Assembly (NCBI GenBank): GCA_029551285.1
Contig: JAKPFT010000006.1
Span: forward strand, 1-38,055
From: a bacterium
Lineage (GTDB): Bacteria; Ratteibacteria; UBA8468; B48-G9; DSTR01
Length of the DNA: 38,055 bases
Reading direction: 5' to 3'
The notes beneath the pieces are model-generated. The model worked only from the letters and a program-made list of their open reading frames with translations, searched no databases and was not told where the DNA came from. Positions within the stretch are counted from its first letter, which is position 1. Every line of letters begins with the position of its first letter. Shown piece by piece: positions 16,601 through 24,856 of the stretch. The position numbers were made by a program, and so were the translations under genes.

Positions 16601-18175
16601 TTACCTCCTCAAGATAAGTTTGCCGGGTGTCGCTCCGGTAAAATGTTTCCCTCTGAGGACAATTTTGCCGTTGACCAGAACCAGGTCTATCCCCTCGGAT
16701 GGCTTCGCTGGTTCCTGAAAGGTGGCGGCATCTTTCACTCTTTCCGGGTCAAAGACGACGATATCCGCTACCCTGCCCGGAGCCAGTTCACCCCTGTCTT
16801 TCAGGCCAAACTTGGCTGCTGGCAACCGGCTCATCTTCTCAATGGCTTGTTCCAGACTCATCAGTTTCTTTTCCCGGACATAGTGGCCCAGAAACCTTGT
16901 GAAACTTCCCCACAGCCGCGGATGCGGACGACGGCTGGGCAAACCATCTGTGCCAATAAAGCCAATAGTTTCCCTCAGGAGAGTTTCCACTGAAGTTTCG
17001 CTCATGGAAAAATAAATTATGCTGACCGCACCCTTTTCTTCCTCCAGTAGTTCCAGGACAAAATCCACTGGTTCCTTTTTCAAACGCCGGCAGATTTCCG
17101 TCACTGTCAGCCCTTCCAGCCATCTATTTTTCTTCGTTCGCACCTGACTGATAATAATCTTCTCCCAGCCAACAGACTGGCTGTAATTTTCCCATCCAGG
17201 AAGTCCCTGCTGCATTTCTTCCTTTACTTTCTTTCTTCTTTCGCTATCCCTGAGGAGTTGTCTGATGGTTGACCAGCCACCCTCTTTCGCCCGGGGAGGT
17301 AACAGTGCCGTGAGACTGGTGGAGGCGGCGGTATAAGGATACTGGTCGTAGCTAACCTCCAGCCCGGAAGTTCTTGCTTTTTCAATCAGTTTCAGCGCAG
17401 CTTCAGTCTGGTGCCAGTTGGCCGGACCGGCTGCCTTCAGGTGAGAAATCTGAACCGGGACTCCGGCTTGCCGGCCTATGGAGATGGCTTCCTCCAGTGC
17501 CTGAAGAAGCGTTTCCCCTTCACCTCTGATATGACTTGCATAAACACCGCCGCACTCATTTAGAACCCTGGCCAGAGCAAGAATCTCTTCCGTGGGAGAA
17601 AAGATACCCGGGTCATAAATCAGACCGGTGGAGAAACCATGGACCCCCTGTTCCAGGGATTTTCTTAACAACTGCTTCATCAACTTTAGCCGCTCCTGAG
17701 AATCCAGCGTTCTAACGGAGCCGGCTAACTTCTTCAGATTACCATGACCTACCAGCGGAACAATGTTGGTTACCAGGGGGCTTTCTTTTAGAACTTCAAA
17801 GTATTTCTCCCAGGTGAACCAGTGCTGGACCCGGCCTTTCTGTCCGATGAGTGGTCCATGTTCCCGGATGTAAGGAAGTGTTTTCGGCTCATAAGGGGCG
17901 GCGGAAATACCGCAGTTACCGATTACTTCTGTGGTGACGCCCTGGGTAACCTTGCCCAGAAAAGGACGCCGATGGGTAAGGATAAAATCAGCGTGGCTGT
18001 GGGTATCAATGAAACCCGGGGCGACAACCTTTCCCGAAACCTCAATGACTGTTCTTGCCTGAACTTTCAGGTCGCCCAGAAGAACAATCTGCTCCCCGGC
18101 AATGGCAAGATCAGCCTTCCGTGATTGCCCCGGGCCGTTAACAACGGTGCCACCGGAAATGAGAATATCCACCAT
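16601..18175 (-). CDS. N-acyl-D-amino-acid deacylase (D-aminoacylase)
   Basis: This 524-residue amidohydrolase-superfamily enzyme is expected to remove acyl groups from D-amino acids. Metal-site elements are His59/His61 in FIDTHSHAD, Cys88 in GNCGIS (the bridging Cys of D-aminoacylases), His in YASHIRGEGE, His in PVQISHLKAAG, and Asp in FIGTDGLPSRRPHPR. The small beta-sandwich is formed by both ends, including the ELAPGRVADIVVFDP segment. The length is usual. It sits 19 bp after amidohydrolase B2 and 10 bp before the dehydratase, implying that the operon processes N-acylated or amide-linked amino acids. The RBS is weak. Confidence 0.92.
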   Translation of the reverse strand: MVDILISGGTVVNGPGQSRKADLAIAGEQIVLLGDLKVQARTVIEVSGKVVAPGFIDTHSHADFILTHRRPFLGKVTQGVTTEVIGNCGISAAPYEPKTLPYIREHGPLIGQKGRVQHWFTWEKYFEVLKESPLVTNIVPLVGHGNLKKLAGSVRTLDSQERLKLMKQLLRKSLEQGVHGFSTGLIYDPGIFSPTEEILALARVLNECGGVYASHIRGEGETLLQALEEAISIGRQAGVPVQISHLKAAGPANWHQTEAALKLIEKARTSGLEVSYDQYPYTAASTSLTALLPPRAKEGGWSTIRQLLRDSERRKKVKEEMQQGLPGWENYSQSVGWEKIIISQVRTKKNRWLEGLTVTEICRRLKKEPVDFVLELLEEEKGAVSIIYFSMSETSVETLLRETIGFIGTDGLPSRRPHPRLWGSFTRFLGHYVREKKLMSLEQAIEKMSRLPAAKFGLKDRGELAPGRVADIVVFDPERVKDAATFQEPAKPSEGIDLVLVNGKIVLRGKHFTGATPGKLILRR

Positions 18176-18194
18176 GGTTATTTTTTCCGAAACT

Positions 18195-19004
18195 TTAATC
18201 TTTCAGAGACGGTATCAATCGGAGAGCGTTGCCTGAAAGGATTCTGACTCGGTCCTGGTCCTCAATGTCGGCATCCAGAACCGCGCCGATGTAATAAGGA
18301 TAACTGAACCAGGGAAAGTCCGTCCCGAAAATAATTCTTTCCGAGCCTACCCTCCTGACCATTTCCTCAAGAATGCCCCGCTCATCTAAAACAGCGCACA
18401 GTTCCAGGTAAACATGGGGGAAGTCTTTCACCAGAGCCATAGCCTCCTGCCAGTCGCCGTGGCAGGAATGTCCTAAAAGAATCTGGCACTGCTGGTAACG
18501 ACCGGCCACCAGACGCACCTGTTCCGGCCCATCATAGCCACTGCCGCCCCAGGTGTGAAGCAGCACCGGCAGCCTCAGAGAATCAGCAAATTCCCAGGCT
18601 AAACGATAGCGCTCATCGCTCAGACAGACCCGGTGGTAGTCGGAAAGCAACTTCAGGCCCACGAAAAACTTTTTCCCTGTCTCCCAGCCGTCTGTCTCTC
18701 TATGAAAAACCCCCGGGTAATGTGGATTGAAGGCCAGGTACGCTCTCAGAAAATCAGGATATCTCTCCACGGATTCCTGGCTGGCCCGGTTGCCGATATC
18801 CGGCGCCATCAGTGCCGCGTGGTGGGAAAAAACCAGTTTTCGCACCCCGCTGGTCTTCATCCGCTGCACCATCGCCTCAGGTTCACAGAACGGTAAATGA
18901 ATGCCGGCTACCGGCCCCATGTGTCCGTGCAGGTCATAGACCGGCGTGTCTGACAGGTATCCCTGCTTATAAAACTCCTCTCTGAGCAAGGATTTTCTTT
19001 TCAT
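18195..19004 (-). CDS. Amidohydrolase-2 family protein, module 2 type B (metal site intact)
   Basis: This 269-residue paralogue of 12885-13661 has a complete metal site: His26 and His28 in YDLHGHMG, His in VLLHTWGGSG, His in ILLGHSCHGD, and Asp in IIFGTDFPWFSYP. The KLLSDYH segment matches the usual second-shell region. The ATG overlaps the type A stop (ATGA). The two B proteins share order and lead sequence but differ widely in sequence, so the module duplication is old or the copies act on different substrates. Confidence 0.85.
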   Translation of the reverse strand: MKRKSLLREEFYKQGYLSDTPVYDLHGHMGPVAGIHLPFCEPEAMVQRMKTSGVRKLVFSHHAALMAPDIGNRASQESVERYPDFLRAYLAFNPHYPGVFHRETDGWETGKKFFVGLKLLSDYHRVCLSDERYRLAWEFADSLRLPVLLHTWGGSGYDGPEQVRLVAGRYQQCQILLGHSCHGDWQEAMALVKDFPHVYLELCAVLDERGILEEMVRRVGSERIIFGTDFPWFSYPYYIGAVLDADIEDQDRVRILSGNALRLIPSLKD

Positions 19005-19756
19005 AGTTTCACTCCGGCTAACAATCTTTTTAGATTTTCTCCGGCGATGAGGTTTTTTTCTTCGTCGGTTAAGGGAGCGTGAAGCAGGTCCAGAATGGCC
19101 GCATCGGCGTACCGTTCCGGAAAACCAGTGCCAAAAATCACCCTGCCCGCGCCGAATTGCTTTACCGTTGCTTCCAGCCCGCCGTCGGAGAGGGAAAGCA
19201 GGCTGCTTTCCAGATAAACGCGGGGAAAGGAACTCACCAGCGGCCAGGTGTAGCGATTCAACCCCCAGATACCCAGGTCACATAGGAGACAGGTCATTTC
19301 TGGATATTCCTCCAGAAGGTCGTAGATGACCGGCCAGGTAACACCCCATTTGACCGAAAGCAACACCGGTATTCTTCTGGCCACCACCTGGTCCAGAAAC
19401 TCGCCAAAAACCCGCCGGCGCAACAGGTACCGATGTTGTTCCGGGAAAAACCTTAGCGCGGCAATGTTGTTTTCCTTCATCCGGTCAAAGAAGTACTCCC
19501 CATTTTCTCCGGTGGTCGGAGGCAACACAGCCCAGCAACCAACCAGCCTTTTCTGGTTTTTCACCAGTTGACGGACCAGCCGGTTACCCTCGCTGGCAGA
19601 GTACTCAAACTGGGCGATGTGCCAGACAAGCGCTTTCTCAATTCCATAATGGTCCAGCGCCTTCAGGATTTCATCCACACCGGTCACGGCCGCTCTGGCT
19701 CCGGCCAGAGAACGGCCCACCCGCACATTGGCGTCCCATAATTTTATTTCTTTCAT
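19001..19756 (-). CDS. Amidohydrolase-like protein, module 2 type A (metal ligands lost)
   Basis: This 251-residue barrel protein aligns with its type B neighbour, but all metal positions are replaced: DxHxH becomes DANVR (residues 8-12), the HTWGG histidine becomes SVKWGVT, GHSCHGD becomes CDLGIWG, and GTDFPW becomes GTGFPE. It is therefore predicted to be a pseudoenzyme. It is translationally coupled at both ends (ATGA with DegT 2 and with B2). It is paralogous to 13648-14412, which shows the same losses, so the loss probably predates the module duplication. Confidence 0.77.
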   Translation of the reverse strand: MKEIKLWDANVRVGRSLAGARAAVTGVDEILKALDHYGIEKALVWHIAQFEYSASEGNRLVRQLVKNQKRLVGCWAVLPPTTGENGEYFFDRMKENNIAALRFFPEQHRYLLRRRVFGEFLDQVVARRIPVLLSVKWGVTWPVIYDLLEEYPEMTCLLCDLGIWGLNRYTWPLVSSFPRVYLESSLLSLSDGGLEATVKQFGAGRVIFGTGFPERYADAAILDLLHAPLTDEEKNLIAGENLKRLLAGVKL

Positions 19757-20928
19757 ACCAGTTTCCCGGCTTCACGGCAGGCCTTAATTTTGGCATCAAG
19801 TTGCCGCTTTGTCCAGTAAGGATTAATGGCAACAAGCACTGTCTTTTTTAGGATTTGCAGGGTTCGTGGACAAGACTCAGGCCACAGTTTTCTCCGTAAC
19901 GGCTGGTTAGCCGGGAGAAAATAAGGATTCAGGTCAGGGTGGGGACCGGCTCGCTGATTAAGCAACGGTTCCCAGTTGGTGTAAACATGCTTACCGCTGT
20001 CTATCGGCAGGCTGCCACCTACCCCGGGGAAAGAAGCAAAACGTCTGGCCTGTTCTTCCGTATCAAACTGGAACGCGGCAACCACCCCGCAGTCTCCGGC
20101 TTCGTCGTGACAGGGCGCCAGTCGAATGCCCGGGTAACCCTTCAAACCAGCCTCCAGCCTTTTTTTCTGCTGCCGCAAAGCCTTCAGAATACTATCAAGG
20201 CGACGCCGCTGGACGCGCAGGAGCGCTCCCATAATCTCACTGGCCCTCAACTGTAAACCAGCCACTGGCAGAACGGAAAGTTTCCCGGCGTAGGGACGAA
20301 AACTTGCCCCACCATCATGGTAAACCAGAGCCCGCTCGTACACGGTCCGGTTATCAGTCACCACGGCACCACCTTCACCACAACTGATGATTTTGTAGTA
20401 GTTGAAACTGAAAACTCCGGCTTCCCCCCAAGCACCAAGTCTCTTCCCCCGATAACTACCGCCAACAGCCTGGCAGGCATCTTCAATTATCTTCATCTTC
20501 TTTTTCCGGCAGACAGTCCTGATAGCCGACAGATTGGCTGGCCGGCCGACCATGTGGACCGGAATGACTGCTCTGGTATTCGGTCCCGCCTTCCGTTCTA
20601 TCTCCTCCGGGTCAAGGGTGAGGGTTTCGTCTATCTCTACCACCACCGGAATCGCACCCACTGCCAGAACCGCCAGGGCAGTCGCCATAAAAGTATAGCC
20701 GGGCACCAGCACTTCATCGCCTGGCCCGATGCCCAGGCCGACCAGGGCACAGATTAAACCCGCAGTACCACCGCCGCTGAGGCACAGGGCATACCTGGTG
20801 CCGACCAGACTGGCCCATTCTCTTTCAAAACGGTCCACCTCCTTCAGACAGCTCCCGATACGAAAAAGATTTCCACTGCGAATCACTCTGGATATTTCTT
20901 TAATCTCTGCCTCACCCATGCGGTACAT
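19753..20928 (-). CDS. DegT/DnrJ/EryC1/StrS aminotransferase, module 2
   Basis: This 391-residue PLP aminotransferase has its lysine at about 179 in FSFNYYKIISCGEGG and aspartate in IIEDACQAVGG. The usual nucleotide-binding serine/threonine segment reads CLSGGGTAG in place of VNSGTSA, a change at the phosphate-binding loop compared with its two paralogues. It shares with them the HDEAGDC and HVYTNWEPLL segments but lacks the CPxxCP motif. ATG at 20928 has GGAGG at 5 nt; the GTG at 20934 lies too close to that site. It is 15 bp from DUF1854 upstream and overlaps type A downstream. Confidence 0.91.
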   Translation of the reverse strand: MYRMGEAEIKEISRVIRSGNLFRIGSCLKEVDRFEREWASLVGTRYALCLSGGGTAGLICALVGLGIGPGDEVLVPGYTFMATALAVLAVGAIPVVVEIDETLTLDPEEIERKAGPNTRAVIPVHMVGRPANLSAIRTVCRKKKMKIIEDACQAVGGSYRGKRLGAWGEAGVFSFNYYKIISCGEGGAVVTDNRTVYERALVYHDGGASFRPYAGKLSVLPVAGLQLRASEIMGALLRVQRRRLDSILKALRQQKKRLEAGLKGYPGIRLAPCHDEAGDCGVVAAFQFDTEEQARRFASFPGVGGSLPIDSGKHVYTNWEPLLNQRAGPHPDLNPYFLPANQPLRRKLWPESCPRTLQILKKTVLVAINPYWTKRQLDAKIKACREAGKLV

Positions 20929-20943
20929 TTCCACCTCCGGGTT

Positions 20944-21510
20944 TCACCAGTAGATAAAACGGGTAAAAAGGTCCTTCTCCATCGGCGATAATGCGCTCAC
21001 ATCCGGAATGATATAGCGGTCATCAAACACATCCAAAAGAATCTTACCCTTTTCCCCGTAGTCCTCAGCCCGATGATGCAGCCAGCGCATGTAAAATTTC
21101 TTTGGACCTTTGTCCGTTTCCACGTTAAAGAATAACACGCCAAACTCCCATCTGATATCATGAATGGCCTTGATTTCATAAGCAAAGTAGTGTTTGGCCA
21201 GGGCTTCCAGAACCAGGGCCTTAGTCTCCGGTGGGAAAATGTCAAGATTTTCAATCATGCCGATTTCCGTCTGTCTGTCCTTGAGGTCATAATAGTAAAG
21301 GAAGATAAATCTTTTCGGGCTGGAGACCGGAAAGGCCTGCACCGCGAAAACTGCCCGGTAAAGACCCTCGTCCTTTACGGTAACATGGAGCAGATTAAAG
21401 GTCCCCCGGAAAATTCTGGTGTTTTCCGGGGTTAATCTTCTCGCCTGCAGAAGGTTTTCGCCATTACTGACAGAATGGTCGCTCTTTTCTATGTTTCCTT
21501 GAGACTCCAT
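20944..21510 (-). CDS. DUF1854 family protein
   Basis: This 188-residue cytoplasmic-looking protein has no signal peptide or membrane segment. The segment FNLLHVTVKDEGLYRAVFAVQAFPVSSPKRFIFLY has the layout of the DUF1854 family, followed by ENLDIFPPETKALVLEALAKHYF and a conserved C-terminal LLDVFDDRYIIPDVSALS. DUF1854 genes commonly sit next to an ABC exporter of the type found immediately upstream here, and in some proteobacteria that pair is associated with cyanophycin loci. It is probably a dedicated partner of the exporter. Biochemistry is not established. No cyanophycin synthetase or cyanophycinase lies in this window. Confidence 0.8.
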   Translation of the reverse strand: MESQGNIEKSDHSVSNGENLLQARRLTPENTRIFRGTFNLLHVTVKDEGLYRAVFAVQAFPVSSPKRFIFLYYYDLKDRQTEIGMIENLDIFPPETKALVLEALAKHYFAYEIKAIHDIRWEFGVLFFNVETDKGPKKFYMRWLHHRAEDYGEKGKILLDVFDDRYIIPDVSALSPMEKDLFTRFIYW

Positions 21511-21521
21511 GTTAGTTACCC

Positions 21522-23729
21522 TTACCTTTCCAGGCTGGCCAGTTGCGTCTGAATCAGCACCAGACGGTAATAGACACCCTGTTTGGCCATCAGTTCCTCG
21601 TGGTTACCAAATTCAACCAGGCGGCCGTCTTCAATGACATAGATGCGGTCTGCTCCCTTCAGGGTGGAAAGACGATGGGCAATCGCAATGGTTGTCCTTC
21701 CCCGACACAGCACGGCCAGGGCTGCCTGAATTTTCTGTTCCGATTCAGTATCTACGGATGAGGTCGCCTCGTCCAGGATGAGAATCGGTGGGTCACACAG
21801 CAGGGCCCTGGCAATGCCCAGCCGCTGCCGTTCGCCTCCGGAGAGGCCCGAACCCCCTTCTCCCAGACGGAAATCATACCCGGAAGGCATCTTCATAATA
21901 AAATCGTGGGCTTCGGCTGCCTTAGCCACCCGGATGATGTCCTGAAAACTGGCGCCTGGCCGTCCGTAAGCGATATTTTCAGCGATGGTGCCCCGGAATA
22001 AAAACGGCTCCTGCAGGACAAGCCCGATATGGCGCCGCAGTTCGTAGGAGGAAATGGTGCGCAAATCGTGGCCATCAATGCGGATGGTGCCCCGCTGCGG
22101 GTCGTAAAACCGGCAGATCAGGTTAATCAGAGTGGTCTTCCCGCTGCCGCTGCGTCCCACGATTCCCACCAGTTCCCCTGGATTGGCCTTCAGACTAATA
22201 TTCTTGATGACCGGAAAATACGGGTCATACCCGAAGGTAACGTTTTCCATCTCAATGGCGCCCCGTACCCTTTCCAGTTTTACAGGCTTGGCCGGTTCTC
22301 TCAGGCTTGGCTCAGTGTCAAGAAGTTCAAAAATTCTGGTGGTCGCCGTGGTAAACCCGCCAAACCAGTTGGAAAGGAGCGCCATGTTGGAAAGCGGAGT
22401 GTAAAACATACTGATGTATCCCAGGAAGGCCATCAATTGTCCCAGCGTCAGGGTCCCGGCCAGCACCTGCCGGCCTCCGGCGTACCAGATGATTAAACCA
22501 CCGAGGCTGAAGAGAAAGGCCATCATCGGATTGAAAGCCGCGGCTCCTAAGTTTAAATCCCGGTTGGTATCACGCAGGTAAAGTGCCATCTTCTCAAAAC
22601 GTTTAATTTCCCGTTCCTCCTGAGAAAAAGCCTTGACCACTCTGTTACCGGAAATAACGCTGGTGAGAAAACTGGACATCTTTGACTGGCTGTCCCACAC
22701 CCGACGGTGACGCGGGTAGATGCGCCGGTAAAAGGTCAGCGTGGCAAAGACGACAAAGGGAATGGGTATCAAAACGAAAAATGCCAGAAGAGCGTTGATG
22801 GAAAAGAGCATTGCGCCGATGCCAAGAATCATCAAACAGTTAAGCAAAAAGCCCTGTCCCAATTGCGAGACAAACCCGTGTAACACTTCTACATCAGCGG
22901 AAAACCGGTTCAGAATGGAGCCAATAGAGTTCTTATCGTAGTAGTCCACTGACAGTTGCTGAAGTTTTCTGAACATCCGCTGGCGCAGGTCAAAAGTGAT
23001 CAGGGTACCAATAGAAGTGGAAAGGGTGCCTACCACCATATCCAGCTGGGCTTTCACCAGACCGTTCAGTACCAGGGCCAGCACCAGCCAGAAAAGCCAT
23101 TCCACATGGGCACGCGTGGTAAGCACCTGGTCAACCAGAATCCGCGTTAACTGGGGCGGCACCAGGCCCAGGGCGACCGAGGCCATCATCGCCAGAAGCA
23201 GTCCCACAATCCAGGAAAGATAGGGCGTCACCAGGGCAAAAAGCCGCCGCATGATGGAACCCTGAGACTGACAGCGCAGACAGACGCTGCCTTCCTGACG
23301 GAGAATCATACCGCACTGCGGACACAGTTGCGGATGGATAGCATTTAACCGTTCATTATCAACCGGCTGACCGTGCTTCAGGTTGTCCAGTTCAGTAATC
23401 AGACGGTCAAAGCGAAAGCGTTCCGCATTGGTAAAACGCGCCACATCCACATACACATCCTGAACTTTCACCTGGAAAAAGGCGCTGCCCACTGTGGAAT
23501 TCACCCGGGCATTATCAATCCGGTTTATTTCCAGAACGATGGGCGCAATTTCCTCACTTTCCGAGAGTGCGATTAACTGGGTCTTGGTCGCCAGAACATG
23601 GGTTGGCACCGGCTGACCTTTCAGGTTCAGGTCTGCCCGCGTGTAGAGGACAAGGTCATCCCCGTTCACAGAAAGAGCCTGTAGCCTCTTCAGGATGGGT
23701 AAGGGAACATTATCCTTAATTGGAGCCAT
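21522..23729 (-). CDS. ABC exporter with zinc-ribbon insert, DUF1854-associated
   Basis: This 735-residue half-transporter has three parts. Residues 1-130 are a soluble N-terminal domain. Residues 136-153 form a four-cysteine zinc ribbon (CPQC...CLRC). Residues 165-460 hold six helices of a type I ABC exporter, and about 490-735 the nucleotide-binding domain. Walker A is GRSGSGKTT (525-533), signature LSGGERQ (629-635), and Walker B ILILDEAT (649-656). The frame stays open to 23855, but a TTGACA/TACAAA promoter at 23769-23797 lies within that extension, so ATG at 23729 is chosen. It is the first gene of the ten-gene operon and probably moves the operon's product or substrate across the inner membrane. 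Confidence 0.88.
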   Translation of the reverse strand: MAPIKDNVPLPILKRLQALSVNGDDLVLYTRADLNLKGQPVPTHVLATKTQLIALSESEEIAPIVLEINRIDNARVNSTVGSAFFQVKVQDVYVDVARFTNAERFRFDRLITELDNLKHGQPVDNERLNAIHPQLCPQCGMILRQEGSVCLRCQSQGSIMRRLFALVTPYLSWIVGLLLAMMASVALGLVPPQLTRILVDQVLTTRAHVEWLFWLVLALVLNGLVKAQLDMVVGTLSTSIGTLITFDLRQRMFRKLQQLSVDYYDKNSIGSILNRFSADVEVLHGFVSQLGQGFLLNCLMILGIGAMLFSINALLAFFVLIPIPFVVFATLTFYRRIYPRHRRVWDSQSKMSSFLTSVISGNRVVKAFSQEEREIKRFEKMALYLRDTNRDLNLGAAAFNPMMAFLFSLGGLIIWYAGGRQVLAGTLTLGQLMAFLGYISMFYTPLSNMALLSNWFGGFTTATTRIFELLDTEPSLREPAKPVKLERVRGAIEMENVTFGYDPYFPVIKNISLKANPGELVGIVGRSGSGKTTLINLICRFYDPQRGTIRIDGHDLRTISSYELRRHIGLVLQEPFLFRGTIAENIAYGRPGASFQDIIRVAKAAEAHDFIMKMPSGYDFRLGEGGSGLSGGERQRLGIARALLCDPPILILDEATSSVDTESEQKIQAALAVLCRGRTTIAIAHRLSTLKGADRIYVIEDGRLVEFGNHEELMAKQGVYYRLVLIQTQLASLER

Positions 23730-23768
23730 CTTTTTTATCTTTTTGTGCCGGTATAAATTAGCCGTATC

Positions 23769-23797
23769 TTTGTACCCTGAAGCCGGCCTGCTGTCAA
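23769..23797 (-). promoter_or_regulatory. Promoter of the ten-gene minus-strand operon
   Basis: On the minus strand, TTGACA (23797-23792) is followed 17 bp later by TACAAA (23774-23769). Predicted transcription starts near 23762, leaving a leader of roughly 30 nt before the ABC gene ATG at 23729. The -35 overlaps the candidate -35 of the divergent aldolase promoter. Confidence 0.65.
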
Positions 23798-23817
23798 CCT
23801 CATTTTTGTGGTATAAT
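23791..23817 (+). promoter_or_regulatory. Promoter of the class II aldolase gene
   Basis: A perfect TATAAT lies at 23812-23817, with CTGTCA at 23791-23796 as a modest -35 (15 bp spacing). It is 54 bp before the aldolase ATG. It shares its -35 region with the divergent promoter, so the two may compete for RNA polymerase. Confidence 0.6.
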
Positions 23818-23871
23818 ATCTCTGTAAATTGTAACCCGTTTTCCTGGAAGTTCAACCGCTGGAGGTGAAAG

Positions 23872-24846
23872 ATGGCTGTCAGTTATAAAGAACTCGGTCT
23901 GGTCAACACCCGGGAACTGTTCCGAAAGGCTATGGCTGAAGGCTACGCCGTCCCGGCTTACAACTTTAACAATATGGAACAACTTCAGGCGATTATCATG
24001 GCCTGTGTGGAGTGTAATTCGCCGGTAATCCTTCAAATCTCCAAAGGCGCCAGACAGTATGCCAACCAGACGCTCCTTCGTTACATGGTGCCCGGAGCAG
24101 TGGCCATGGCCAGAGAAGCCGGCAGCAAAATTCCTATTGCTCTCAATCTGGACCACGGAGATACGGTGGAGCTTTGCCGCAGCTGTATTGACAATGGCTT
24201 CTCCAACGTAATGATTGACGGTTCCGCCCTGCCCTACGAACAGAATGTGGCCATCACCCGGCAGGTGGTAGAGTATGCCCATCCCCGAGATGTCACGGTG
24301 GAAGGCGAATTGGGAGTGCTGGCTGGCATAGAGGAGCATGTCAGTTCCGAAACGCATCACTACACCCGGCCGGAAGACGTGGAAGACTTCGTGAAAAGGA
24401 CCGGCGTTGACAGTCTGGCTATTTCCATCGGAACCTCTCACGGCGCTTACAAATTTAAGGTGAAACCTGGCCAGCCCATTCCGCCGCTCCGTTTTGACAT
24501 CCTGGAAGAATGCGCCAGGAGACTGCCTGGTTTTCCCATCGTTCTGCACGGCGCTTCTTCGGTTCTTCCGGAGTATGTGGAAATGATCAACCGCTACGGC
24601 GGAAAACTGGAAAATACCGCTGGTGTTCCGGAAGAACAGATTAAGAAGGCTGTCAGTCTCTCTGTCTGTAAGGTCAATATTGACTCTGACGGCAGGCTGG
24701 TTATGACGGCAATGATTCGGAAATACCTGGCGGAAAATCCAAAAGAATTTGACCCCCGCAAGTATCTCGGACCAGCCAGAGAGGCGCTGAAGGAGATGTA
24801 TATCCGCAAGTGCCACCTGCTGGGCAGCGCCGGCCGCGGCTCCTGA
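23872..24846 (+). CDS. fba: Class II fructose-bisphosphate aldolase family protein
   Basis: This 324-residue zinc-dependent ketose-bisphosphate aldolase has the zinc/catalytic segment ALNLDHGDTVE near residue 95. Further family segments are VMIDGSALPYEQNV, VEGELGVLAGIEE, a long loop with SIGTSHGAYKF, VLHGASSVLP and VCKVNIDSDGRL. The sequence fits the FBA/tagatose-bisphosphate aldolase group; specificity between the two cannot be settled from motifs. GGAGGTG precedes the ATG by 7 nt. It is transcribed alone and ends 10 bp from the convergent permease. Confidence 0.93.
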   Translation: MAVSYKELGLVNTRELFRKAMAEGYAVPAYNFNNMEQLQAIIMACVECNSPVILQISKGARQYANQTLLRYMVPGAVAMAREAGSKIPIALNLDHGDTVELCRSCIDNGFSNVMIDGSALPYEQNVAITRQVVEYAHPRDVTVEGELGVLAGIEEHVSSETHHYTRPEDVEDFVKRTGVDSLAISIGTSHGAYKFKVKPGQPIPPLRFDILEECARRLPGFPIVLHGASSVLPEYVEMINRYGGKLENTAGVPEEQIKKAVSLSVCKVNIDSDGRLVMTAMIRKYLAENPKEFDPRKYLGPAREALKEMYIRKCHLLGSAGRGS

Positions 24847-24856
24847 AATTTCCAGG

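Noticed and set aside
23800-24816. 338-residue minus-strand frame opposite the aldolase gene
   Set aside because: The aldolase is unmistakable on the plus strand; the reverse frame has no recognisable domain and would cover both divergent promoters.
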